24,784 bases of DNA from assembly GCA_036788195.1 (NCBI GenBank), contig DAIQNX010000042.1, positions 1 through 24,784 of the forward strand, read 5' to 3'. A program made the position numbers and the translations under genes. Numbering within the stretch: the first letter of the stretch is position 1; every line of letters starts with the position of its first letter. A model generated the notes under the pieces. That model had not been told where the DNA came from, ran no database searches, and was given only the letters and a program-made list of their open reading frames with translations. This document shows positions 7,566 to 14,642 of the stretch, piece after piece. The DNA is from CALFXN01 sp937957815 (GTDB taxonomy: Bacteria; Synergistota; Synergistia; Synergistales; Aminobacteriaceae).

Positions 7566-9686
7566 ATGAACAGACTCGGAACGAGAATACTCGCGATCGT
7601 GCTCGTGCTGCTGCTCGCGTCGTCGGGGATCGTGGCGTTCTACGCGCTCCGCGTGAGCACGGAGCAGATGACCGTCGCCGCCGCCGACTACGAGGGGGCG
7701 CTCGCGAAGGCCACGGCCGAACAGCTCAACGATACCTTCGACCGCTTCAGCGGCATCCTCGTGGCCATGAACGCGCTCGTACGCACGCGGATCAACGTCA
7801 CTGAGACCAATGTCGGCGTTCTCGACGTCCTCGTGGGGCAGTTCGCCGCGGCGAACGGGAAGTTCATCTCGGACCTCGGAACCCAGGCCGCGGAGATCAC
7901 GGACGTCTACGTCTACTTCAACCCGGAGATCACGAAGAAGGACCAGCCGAACGTCATCACGTACGCGCGCAATTTCGAAAAGGGATTCTTCACGTTCTCG
8001 GACGTCTCGCCCTACACGTCGAAGGAGCTTCTGGACCGGAAGAACGCGGTGACGAACTGGTTCTGGAAGTGCCTCGACACGAAGGGGGCCTTCTGGGGCG
8101 ACCCGTACGTCCGTGAGGGGAAGGAGCTCGTGAACTACTCGCTCCCGGTGACGAACTCGGAAGGGGCGATCATGGCCGTTGTCGGGATGACGTTCGACTA
8201 CTCGTTCGTGCGGAAGGCGGTCTCCGCCGTGAAGATCTACAAGAGCGGCTACGCGTTCCTGCTCAACCAGGACATGCGGTACATGGCGCATCCGACGCAG
8301 AAATTCGACGGTCCGACGATGCGCGAAGCCCAGAACGGAGCGTTCAAGGGACTCGCGGAGAAAATGCTCGCGGAGAAGCGCGGACGATACGACTACGTGT
8401 GGGAGGGAGTCTCGAAGACGATGACGTTCGAGACGCTGAAGAACGGCTACATCGTCAGCATGGCGTCGTCGAAGGCCGAATCGCTCGAAGGGGTATCGCA
8501 GATCCGCAACGCGGTATTCGCGGGCTCGGCGGTCATCCTCGCGGTGGCGGTCGTCATCATGATCTTCTTCGCGCGGAGCCTCTCGAAGCCGCTGGAGAAC
8601 GCGGTGAGGCAGGCGAAGAAGATCGCCGAGACGGGAGACCTCTCGAAGGAAGTCGCGGTCGACACGTCGATCGTCGAGATCCGTCAGGTGGCCGAGGCCG
8701 TCAACGAGATGGTCCGCAGCGTGGACGGAGCCGTGAGGTCGATCCTGGACGTTGCGCAGCGGACGCTCTCCCGCGCGCAGGACCTTTCGGCGGCGTCGGA
8801 GCAGTCGGAAGCGTCCGCGAAGGAAGTTCTCGAAATGGCGGGACGCGCGGCGCGGAACACGCAGGACTCTGCGGCGGCGGTCCAGCAGGCCAACGCGGGA
8901 GTGGAGGAAGTCTCGGCGGGGGCGCAGGCCGGGGCGAAGGCTGCGGCGGCGGCGAGCGAACGGACGGCGGAAATCGCGAAGGCGACGGAAAAGGGAGGCG
9001 ACGCGGTCGACGAGATGGCGCAGCTGATCTCGCAGGTCAGCACATCGGGCGACCAGGTGGGAGCGGCGATAGCGGCGCTGGCGAACACGGTATCGGGAAT
9101 CAGCGGCTTCGTGGCGACGATCACCCAGATAGCGGACCAGACGAACCTGCTTGCGCTCAACGCGGCGATCGAGGCCGCGAGGGCCGGAGAGGCGGGACGT
9201 GGCTTCGCGGTCGTGGCGGAAGAGGTCAGGAAACTCGCGGAAGACTCCAACAGGGCGGCTGCGGAAGTGGGCAAGCTGATCGGCGACATCTCGAACCGGA
9301 CGGACGCGGCGACGCGGGACCAGAAGGGATCGGCGGAGAAGGTGGCGCAGCTCGTGGAACGCGCGCGGGAGACGAAGGCGGCGATAGACGACGTCGTGGC
9401 GAAGGTATCGGTGATCACGGAGAACGTGCAGTCGATCGCGGCGACGATGCAGGAGCAGTCGGCGTCGAGCCAGGAGATGACGGCGGGGATGGACCACGTC
9501 GCGAAGTCGGGACAGGAGATCGCGGAGCAGATGGAGGCGATCAACGCGTCGGTGACGGAACAGAGCCGCGCGACGCAGTCGATCGCGGAGTCGGCGCAGG
9601 AGATGGTGGCGCTCGGCGAGGAGCTCCAGAAGGCCGTCGCGCGCTTCACCCTCGCGCAGTCCTCCGGCGGACTCGTCGCTAAGTAG
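7566..9686 (+). CDS. Methyl-accepting chemotaxis protein, copy 2
   Basis: A 706-residue receptor with the same order of parts as the gene at 4712: TM1, dCache-type sensor, TM2, HAMP, methylation helices and conserved signalling tip. The only protein difference I find is Arg for Lys at residue 3. GGTGAT at 7555-7560 is the likely binding site, as in copy 1. Because the sensor domains are identical, both copies should recognise the same ligand; a functional difference would have to come from expression. Upstream and downstream sequences differ from copy 1 except for the promoter element, which suggests an older duplication whose coding part was recently made uniform. A hairpin without T tract follows (9691-9720), so some transcription may continue into the response regulator gene. 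Confidence 0.95.
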   Translation: MNRLGTRILAIVLVLLLASSGIVAFYALRVSTEQMTVAAADYEGALAKATAEQLNDTFDRFSGILVAMNALVRTRINVTETNVGVLDVLVGQFAAANGKFISDLGTQAAEITDVYVYFNPEITKKDQPNVITYARNFEKGFFTFSDVSPYTSKELLDRKNAVTNWFWKCLDTKGAFWGDPYVREGKELVNYSLPVTNSEGAIMAVVGMTFDYSFVRKAVSAVKIYKSGYAFLLNQDMRYMAHPTQKFDGPTMREAQNGAFKGLAEKMLAEKRGRYDYVWEGVSKTMTFETLKNGYIVSMASSKAESLEGVSQIRNAVFAGSAVILAVAVVIMIFFARSLSKPLENAVRQAKKIAETGDLSKEVAVDTSIVEIRQVAEAVNEMVRSVDGAVRSILDVAQRTLSRAQDLSAASEQSEASAKEVLEMAGRAARNTQDSAAAVQQANAGVEEVSAGAQAGAKAAAAASERTAEIAKATEKGGDAVDEMAQLISQVSTSGDQVGAAIAALANTVSGISGFVATITQIADQTNLLALNAAIEAARAGEAGRGFAVVAEEVRKLAEDSNRAAAEVGKLIGDISNRTDAATRDQKGSAEKVAQLVERARETKAAIDDVVAKVSVITENVQSIAATMQEQSASSQEMTAGMDHVAKSGQEIAEQMEAINASVTEQSRATQSIAESAQEMVALGEELQKAVARFTLAQSSGGLVAK

Positions 9687-9691
9687 ACCCG
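7566..9691. repeat. Near-identical direct repeat, copy 2 (chemoreceptor gene)
   Basis: Partner of 4712-6837, same orientation, 2854 bases away. Such a pair is a substrate for recombination that would delete the PilZ gene together with one receptor copy. Confidence 0.93.
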
Positions 9692-9720
9692 GTCTTGTGT
9701 TTCCGGCCCGGAAAGACCGA
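9691..9720 (+). terminator. Hairpin between receptor copy 2 and the response regulator
   Basis: CGGTC (9691-9695) pairs with GACCG (9716-9720) and encloses TTTCCG/CGGAAA (9701-9706 with 9710-9715). No T tract follows, so it is a weak terminator, attenuator or mRNA end-protecting stem rather than a standard terminator. Confidence 0.4.
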
Positions 9721-9746
9721 AACGCGTTATGTTCGGAGGTGGCGTG

Positions 9747-10415
9747 ATGGAATGCGTGCTCATTGAACGGGATCCGATGGTTTCATCGCTGGTGCGTCAG
9801 TTCGTGACCTCGGTCGCGGGGATGGAGATCTCAGCGGAGTATCGCGATCTTCCCGACATCGCCGATTCCGCGCTCGAAAGCGCCGAGATCGTCCTTCTCG
9901 AGCATCCTGCGACGCTCGACATCATGGAACTGCTTCGTCGCATGCACTCGATCGCGCCCTCGTGCAGCGTGGTTCTTCTCTCGGAGAGCAGGCGGGCCGA
10001 CGACGCGATCCGCGCCTTCGAGAGCGGCGCGTTCGATCTTCTCTTGCGTCCGTTTTCGTTCGAACGACTCCGTGATGCGCTCGAAAATGTCGTCGCCTAT
10101 CGCCGTTTTATGGCGACGGTTCCGGCGGAGGTCTCCCAGAGCGCTGTCGACGACCTGCGCGGCATCCGTTCGGCGAGCGCCCCGTCGTCGGCGCTGCCGA
10201 TGAATATCGTTCGTCAGACGATGGACCTCATCCTCGACGCGCTGGAACAGGGGGAGTCCATGACCGCCGAAGAGGTCGCCGCAAGCGCCGGGCTGTCCCG
10301 CCCGACCGCATGGCGCTACCTCGAACACCTGTGCCGCTCCGGTCAGGTCATGAGTTCCCACGGATACAGACCGAAGGGGAGGCCCGTGCGCCGCTACAGC
10401 CTGCTCCACCGCTGA
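9747..10415 (+). CDS. CitB/DcuR-type response regulator with degenerate receiver
   Basis: The 222-residue protein has an N-terminal receiver-like domain (about 1-120) and a C-terminal winged helix (about 155-222) with the layout of CitB/DcuR regulators: AASAGLSRPTAWRYLEHL, then GRPVRRY. The receiver lacks key residues. The position expected for the phospho-accepting Asp is Glu52 (VLLEHP), the second acidic pocket residue is Arg8 (IERDP), and the conserved Lys is Arg101 (LLRPF). Glu at this position may mimic the phosphorylated state, so activity could be constitutive or controlled by other means. No CitA/DcuS-like kinase is nearby. ATG 9747 has GGAGGT six bases upstream; an ATG at 9729 in frame precedes that site. 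The regulated gene may be the adjacent exchanger or the receptor genes; this is inference. Confidence 0.82.
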   Translation: MECVLIERDPMVSSLVRQFVTSVAGMEISAEYRDLPDIADSALESAEIVLLEHPATLDIMELLRRMHSIAPSCSVVLLSESRRADDAIRAFESGAFDLLLRPFSFERLRDALENVVAYRRFMATVPAEVSQSAVDDLRGIRSASAPSSALPMNIVRQTMDLILDALEQGESMTAEEVAASAGLSRPTAWRYLEHLCRSGQVMSSHGYRPKGRPVRRYSLLHR

Positions 10416-10443
10416 TCCGGCCTCTTCCGGAATTGTCGATTCT

Positions 10444-10479
10444 GACGCTGTCCGGCGCCATGACGGGCCGGACAGCGTC
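10444..10479 (+). promoter_or_regulatory. Perfect 12-bp stem upstream of the CLC exchanger gene
   Basis: GACGCTGTCCGG (10444-10455) and CCGGACAGCGTC (10468-10479) are perfectly complementary with a 12-base loop. The stem ends six bases before the ribosome binding site of the next gene and has no T tract. It may be a factor-dependent terminator of the regulator gene, an mRNA structure acting on translation, or a protein-binding site. Confidence 0.5.
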
Positions 10480-10500
10480 GTGTACGGAGATGATACAGAA

Positions 10501-12108
10501 ATGCCCCGATCCGTCGACCACAAACGAATACGCTTCTGGACGCACACTCGGCGCCGGCGCCAGTCGCAGCTGATCCGGGCGCTCGTCGTCGGCCTCGCGG
10601 CCGGCGCGCTCGGCGTCCTCTTCCAGTACGGCCTTTCGTTCGCCGAGTCGCAGCGTTTCGCGCTACTCGGCGCGCTCGAAGGCAGCCCCTTCCGGTGGGT
10701 CATCGTCCCGGTGCTCTGCGCGGTTGCCGGCGCGACGTCGCGCATGATCACGGGAGCGTGGGCGCCGGAAGCGTCCGGAAGCGGCATCCCGCACGTCAAG
10801 GGAGTCCTTCTCGGCCTCAGGTCCCTCAAGAAACGCATCATCCCCGTCAAGTTCCTGGGCGGCATGCTCGCGATCGGCGCGGGGTTCTCACTCGGACGCG
10901 AAGGACCGACGGTCCAGATGGGAGCGGTCGCGGGACATGCGGTCTCGCAGTTTCTCGGGGTCCCTCCCCGATACCGTCCCCAGCTCGTCGCCGCCGGCGC
11001 AGGAGCCGGGCTCGCGGCCGCGTTCAACGCGCCGCTCGCCGGATTCGTCTTCGTCATTGAGGAGCTGCAGCGCGAAATGTCCCCCTACACCTATGGTGCG
11101 GCCCTTGCGGCGACCGTCGTGGCGGACGTGGTCACGCGAACCTTCATCGGGCAGTTTCCCTCGTTCGACATCACAGGGATCTCCATTCCGCCGCTGAACC
11201 ACCTTCCGCTCTTCCTGCTCCTCGGGCTTCTCTGCGGCCTGCTCGGGACGCTCTTCAACGTCGCGCTCCCGGGCGCGATGAACGCGATGCAGCGGATTCC
11301 CGGACCGCGATGGGGCAAGGCGGGAGCCGTCGGTGCGGCCGTCGGGATCGCTATCCTGATTTTTCCGAGCGCGACCGGCGGCGGACAGCACATCGCGGAG
11401 ATCATCCTCCAGGGGCGCGCCGTCGAACTCCTGAAGACCGTCCCGTTCGCGACGGGACTTCTCGGGTTTCTCGGGGCGCTTCTCGCGGCAAAATTCCTTC
11501 TCACGCTTTTTTCGTATGCCGCCGGGGTTCCCGGAGGAATTTTCGCCCCGCTGCTCGTGATCGGTTCCGTAGCCGGAGCGCTGTTCGGCGAGCTGATCGA
11601 CCTCTGGGTGCCGGGACTCGTGGCGCATCCGGAGGCGTTCGGCGTCCTCGGCATGGCGGCGCTTTTCGCGGCGGTCGTCCGGTCGCCGCTCACGGGCGTC
11701 GTGCTGATCCTCGAGATGACCGGATCGCACGCGCTCCTCTTCGCCCTGATCGTCACGGCGATGACGGCGTATTTCGTCGCCGATTTCCTCGGCACGAAGC
11801 CGATCTACGAGGCGCTGCTCGAACGGGACCTGCGCAGGAGCGACCCGTCGCGGAACGACGATCCGGACGATCCGATACTCGTCAACATGGTAGTCGAACC
11901 GTTCTCCGCAATGGAGGGCCGCCTCGTGAAGAACCTGGGATTGCCGAAAGGGTGCCTCCTGATCACGATCACGCGCGGAGGGCACGAGATCATTCCGGAC
12001 GGAGGCACGGAACTTCAGGGGGGCGATCAGCTCATGGTCCTGACGTCCGGAACGTGTCCGATTCCGGATATCCGCCACAAGGGCCAGTTCGGCGGCGACG
12101 TTGCCTGA
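10501..12108 (+). CDS. CLC-family H+/Cl- exchanger with C-terminal RCK_C domain
   Basis: The 535-residue inner-membrane protein carries the CLC signatures: GSGIP at 93-97, GREGP at 132-136 with the gating Glu134, and GIFAP at 346-350. Glu188 in VIEEL corresponds to the internal proton glutamate (Glu203 of E. coli ClcA), which supports an antiporter rather than a passive channel; the spacing Glu134-Glu188 (54) is close to the 55 in E. coli. Residues about 460-530 form a TrkA/RCK_C-like ligand-binding domain, found in a subset of bacterial CLCs. The ATG at 10501 is preceded by GGAGATGAT, a near-match to the extended anti-Shine-Dalgarno sequence; a GTG at 10480 in frame lies at the edge of the hairpin. 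The likely role is acid-stress or anion homeostasis. Its TGA begins the palindrome shared with gntR. Confidence 0.93.
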   Translation: MPRSVDHKRIRFWTHTRRRRQSQLIRALVVGLAAGALGVLFQYGLSFAESQRFALLGALEGSPFRWVIVPVLCAVAGATSRMITGAWAPEASGSGIPHVKGVLLGLRSLKKRIIPVKFLGGMLAIGAGFSLGREGPTVQMGAVAGHAVSQFLGVPPRYRPQLVAAGAGAGLAAAFNAPLAGFVFVIEELQREMSPYTYGAALAATVVADVVTRTFIGQFPSFDITGISIPPLNHLPLFLLLGLLCGLLGTLFNVALPGAMNAMQRIPGPRWGKAGAVGAAVGIAILIFPSATGGGQHIAEIILQGRAVELLKTVPFATGLLGFLGALLAAKFLLTLFSYAAGVPGGIFAPLLVIGSVAGALFGELIDLWVPGLVAHPEAFGVLGMAALFAAVVRSPLTGVVLILEMTGSHALLFALIVTAMTAYFVADFLGTKPIYEALLERDLRRSDPSRNDDPDDPILVNMVVEPFSAMEGRLVKNLGLPKGCLLITITRGGHEIIPDGGTELQGGDQLMVLTSGTCPIPDIRHKGQFGGDVA

Positions 12109-12154
12109 AACGATTCGGGCCGCGCTTGTGCGAAGCGCGGCCCGAATCGTTTCA
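12106..12154. terminator. Bidirectional terminator: 22-bp perfect stem containing both stop codons
   Basis: Bases 12106-12127 and 12133-12154 are fully complementary, with loop GTGCG. The first three bases are the TGA of the CLC gene; the last three (TCA) are the TGA of the GntR gene on the other strand. TTTCA ends each strand's stem, so the U tract is short, but the helix is very stable and should stop transcription from both sides. Confidence 0.85.
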
Positions 12155-12862
12155 TTCCTCCGGAGTCCTGCCCTTCCTGACGGACGCGTTCTTCTCCGCC
12201 TCGTACTGCTTTTTCCAGAAGTAGTTGACGTGGTGGATCATGGCCTCCCACGCCTTCTGCGGAGATTTCGACCTCATGGCCTCGAGGACTTTCCAGTGCT
12301 CGCGCCTGTCTTCGTCGGGAAGGATCGAATAGTGGAACTTCCGTTGCGCCCAGATCTCGCCGCGCAGCGAATCGAGAAGCTTGACGAGAAGCCTGTTTCC
12401 CGAGATTTCGACGATCGCGTTGTGAAACGCGTCGTGAATGTCGTTGAGAGACTCGCCGCGCTCTTCCCCCCTCAGGATGTACTCGAGCCTGTCGAGATCC
12501 GCGGGAGTCGCCCTCTGTGTCGCCCAGTACGCCGCCTGTCCTTCGAGAAGCTGCCGGATCTCCATGAGTTCCGTGTAGGAGGAGTCGGAAAACATCGTGA
12601 CGGCAAGCTGGGTTCCGTTCAGGATCCTGTCCGCGTTTTCCGACAGGAACGTCCCCTGTCCCGGATGGGCTTCGAGAACCCCCGAATGCGCGAGCGCCTT
12701 CAGAACCTCGCGGATGCACGTCCGGCTGACGCCGAATGTCGCGGCCAACGACTGTTCCCCCGGGATCCGGCTCCCCGGAGTCCAGTGGTTCTCCTTTATC
12801 GCCGCTATCATCTGGGCCATGACGTCGTCATGGAGCGTGGATCTGTTCGCGTGCTTCAGCAC
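12152..12862 (-). CDS. GntR-family (FadR/FCD) transcriptional regulator
   Basis: The 236-residue protein has an N-terminal winged helix (about 10-75; PGSRIPGEQSLAATFGVSR, then the recognition segment TCIREVLKAL and the wing GQGTFLSE) and a C-terminal all-helical FCD domain (about 95-220). The FCD metal/ligand residues are visible: Asp and His in DIHDAFHNAI, His in EHWKVLEAM and His in IHHVN. Such domains bind a metal and a small carboxylate. The start is a GTG; on its strand GGGAGG lies about 11 bases upstream, and no ATG is suitably placed. It is on the same strand as the catabolic operon, behind that operon's terminator, and has its own likely promoter. It is the natural candidate repressor of the TRAP/lyase operon; the effector may be the imported acid. 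Confidence 0.9.
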   Translation of the reverse strand: MLKHANRSTLHDDVMAQMIAAIKENHWTPGSRIPGEQSLAATFGVSRTCIREVLKALAHSGVLEAHPGQGTFLSENADRILNGTQLAVTMFSDSSYTELMEIRQLLEGQAAYWATQRATPADLDRLEYILRGEERGESLNDIHDAFHNAIVEISGNRLLVKLLDSLRGEIWAQRKFHYSILPDEDRREHWKVLEAMRSKSPQKAWEAMIHHVNYFWKKQYEAEKNASVRKGRTPEE

Positions 12863-12867
12863 TATGG

Positions 12868-12875
12868 TGTCCGAC
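12868..12875. promoter_or_regulatory. TGTCCGAC half-site in the gntR leader
   Basis: TGTCCGAC occurs just before the gntR start codon. The same octamer is the core of the inverted repeat over the start site of the catabolic operon (22895-22907). The flanks here form a poorer palindrome. Confidence 0.3.
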
Positions 12876-12963
12876 CTCCCTGAATGGTGCGGTGTTCCGT
12901 GCCGCGTTCGGGCGCTCCGGACGGAAGACGGCGGACAGATCGCGGCTTTTGTCCGGAGAATAT

Positions 12964-12980
12964 ATTATACAGTACGACAT
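12964..12980 (-). promoter_or_regulatory. gntR promoter -10 and adjacent operator-like site
   Basis: The minus strand reads TATAAT at 12969-12964. Directly upstream, the plus strand reads AGTACGACAT (12971-12980), which contains GTNNNAC, the core of FadR-type operators. No good -35 is visible. Autoregulation by GntR would fit. Confidence 0.4.
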
Positions 12981-13004
12981 GCCGTTTATGGAGCGGCGAG
13001 TCGC

Positions 13005-13016
13005 ACATCATGATGT
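13005..13016. promoter_or_regulatory. Perfect palindrome ACATCATGATGT near gntR
   Basis: A 12-base perfect palindrome, found with one change (ACATCATAATGT) at 22888-22899 beside the operon promoter. It lies about 45 bases upstream of the gntR -10. It may be a site for GntR or for another shared regulator. Confidence 0.4.
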
Positions 13017-13054
13017 TTTTTTCACGATGTTGCGGTCATCACCGGACGATCGAC

Positions 13055-13094
13055 AAAAAAGGCCGTCCATCCCCTACCTGAGGGGACAGACGGC
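13055..13094 (-). terminator. Terminator of the catabolic operon
   Basis: On the minus strand GCCGTC and CCCC pair with GGGG and GACGGC (13062-13067 with 13089-13094; 13070-13073 with 13082-13085), followed by TTTTTT (complement of 13055-13060). It lies 44 bases after the last stop of the operon and cuts it from gntR. Together with the gntR promoter region it accounts for the gene-free stretch 12863-13137. Confidence 0.85.
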
Positions 13095-13137
13095 GTTCCC
13101 GAAAGACGGGGACGAAGGGGGAGTCGTCCGGTTCCGT

Positions 13138-14325
13138 CTATGATAGGGGGCATCCTTCGTGCTTCTTTCGCGCGGCCTCGCGCGGGACGATGTACTCGAA
13201 GTTTCCGTTGATCTCGGATTTCGTCTCCTTCCCTCCGGCGATTTCCAGGAGAAGATCGTAGAGCGCCGCGCCGGTCTGCGGGATCGTCGCTCCCTCGATG
13301 ACGACGCCCGCGTTGAAGTCCGTGATGCTGCCGAGCTTCCGGAACGTCTCGGGGTTTCCCGTGAGCTTGAGCGTCGGCATGACCGCGTTGCCGACGGGAG
13401 AGCCGCGTCCCGAGCTGAAAGCCGTGACGACGGCTCCCTGCATCGCGAGACCGGTCAGGTTGAACGGATCGGGGCCCTGGGCGCGGTTGTCGATCACCCA
13501 GAGGCCGGGATGGGGCATCGTCTGGCCGAGCTTGAGAACGCCCTGGACCGGCGACGTTCCCATCTTCTTGATGTTTCCCATCGACTTTTCGACGAGTGTC
13601 GTGATTCCGCCGGCCTTGTTGCCCGGAGTCGGGTTGACCTCCTCGATTTTCTGCCCGTAGGTTTCGATGTATTCAGCCCGGAGTTCCGAGATCATGTCGA
13701 GTACCCGCAATCCCACGTCGTGAGTCACGGCGCGCGACGCGACGATGTGCTCGCTTCCCGGGAAGCCCGCGACTTCCGACATGAGGACGCTGCCTCCGTT
13801 CGAGACGACGAGATCGGTCATCGCGCCGATGACGGGGTTTGCCGAGAGCGCCGTGGTCCAGTCGGACCCGCCGCACTGGACGCCGACGACGAGGTCCGCG
13901 ACCCGGCACGGAACGCGTTCCTGCGATTCGCAGACGCCCTTGAGCCTCCGGACGATCCCGATGCCCTTCCGTTCGGCCTCGGGAGACCCGCCCTCGCGCT
14001 GGATCAGGATGGCCTCGACGGGCTTTCCGGTCTCCGCGACGGCCGCTCGGACGCTATCGATGTTCGTCTGTTCGCAGCCGAGGCCGACGAGAAGGACGGC
14101 TCCGACGTTGGGGTTCCGTCCCGCGGATATGAGCGCGAGGCGCGTCCTCGCGTGGTCGTGTTCGAATTCGCAGCACCCCTGCTCGTGGACGATCGGGATC
14201 GTTCCGGTCGCCCGGGCGATCCGCTCCGTGACCGTGTTGGAGCACGAGACCATCGAGATCACGAGGACGTAGTTCCTGATTCCGATGCGTCCGTCGGGGC
14301 GCCTGTAGGCCATGATTCCGGTCAT
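13138..14325 (-). CDS. UxaA-family lyase, large (catalytic) subunit
   Basis: The 395-residue protein matches the C-terminal part of altronate/galactarate dehydratases: it opens with YRRPDGRIGIRNYVLV and has HEQGCCEFEHD, LGCEQTN, QCGGSDWTTALSANP, and FSSGRGSPVGN followed by LTGNPETFRKL near the end. The family removes water from sugar acids using Fe; a close two-subunit relative, SuyAB, removes sulfite from (R)-sulfolactate. ATG 14325 is preceded by GGGGTGAGG, five bases after the stop of the small subunit, so the two are translated together. As the SAF part is a separate chain, the SuyAB-like layout is notable, but both dehydratase and sulfo-lyase activities stay possible. The open frame continues far upstream (to 15048); that part only overlaps the genes ahead. 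Confidence 0.85.
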   Translation of the reverse strand: MTGIMAYRRPDGRIGIRNYVLVISMVSCSNTVTERIARATGTIPIVHEQGCCEFEHDHARTRLALISAGRNPNVGAVLLVGLGCEQTNIDSVRAAVAETGKPVEAILIQREGGSPEAERKGIGIVRRLKGVCESQERVPCRVADLVVGVQCGGSDWTTALSANPVIGAMTDLVVSNGGSVLMSEVAGFPGSEHIVASRAVTHDVGLRVLDMISELRAEYIETYGQKIEEVNPTPGNKAGGITTLVEKSMGNIKKMGTSPVQGVLKLGQTMPHPGLWVIDNRAQGPDPFNLTGLAMQGAVVTAFSSGRGSPVGNAVMPTLKLTGNPETFRKLGSITDFNAGVVIEGATIPQTGAALYDLLLEIAGGKETKSEINGNFEYIVPREAARKKHEGCPLS

Positions 14326-14330
14326 GTCCC

Positions 14331-14636
14331 TCACCCCTTTATCGCGCGGAAGGCGCGCTCGTATTCGTTGCAGAGACGATTCGTGATGTCTTCGACGTTC
14401 TGCGAATGAACGTGCGCGCCCGGGGCGATATCGCACGAGGCGAGGCCGATCGTGACGGCGTACTTGACGATCCTCTCCCCGCGCGGGATGCGCGACAGGG
14501 CGATCTTGTGGCCGAGGGGGACGGCGTCCTTCGCCGTGAGGCGTTCCCCCGCGCACTCGAGCGTCTCGCCGGCCGCCGTGTCCTGCGCGACGACGGCGAC
14601 GTTGTCCTCGGGCTCGATCCGTATCGCCTTTTTCAT
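14331..14636 (-). CDS. UxaA-family lyase, small SAF-domain subunit
   Basis: The 101-residue protein is a stand-alone SAF domain equal to the N-terminal part of altronate dehydratase or to SuyA: PEDNVAVVAQDTAAGETL, then VPLGHKIALSRIPRGE and VKYAVTIGLASCDIAPGAHV followed by H-S-Q-N. In the family these residues line the substrate site at the contact with the large subunit. It starts six bases after the stop of the opine-type dehydrogenase gene and ends five bases before the large subunit, so the three form a translationally coupled set. The likely reaction is beta-elimination on a 2- or 3-hydroxy acid. Substrate unknown. Confidence 0.85.
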   Translation of the reverse strand: MKKAIRIEPEDNVAVVAQDTAAGETLECAGERLTAKDAVPLGHKIALSRIPRGERIVKYAVTIGLASCDIAPGAHVHSQNVEDITNRLCNEYERAFRAIKG

Positions 14637-14642
14637 CGTGTC

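Noticed and set aside
4712..9691. Receptor repeat as part of an insertion sequence or composite mobile element
   Set aside because: There is no transposase, terminal inverted repeat or target duplication; the repeat ends coincide with gene boundaries.
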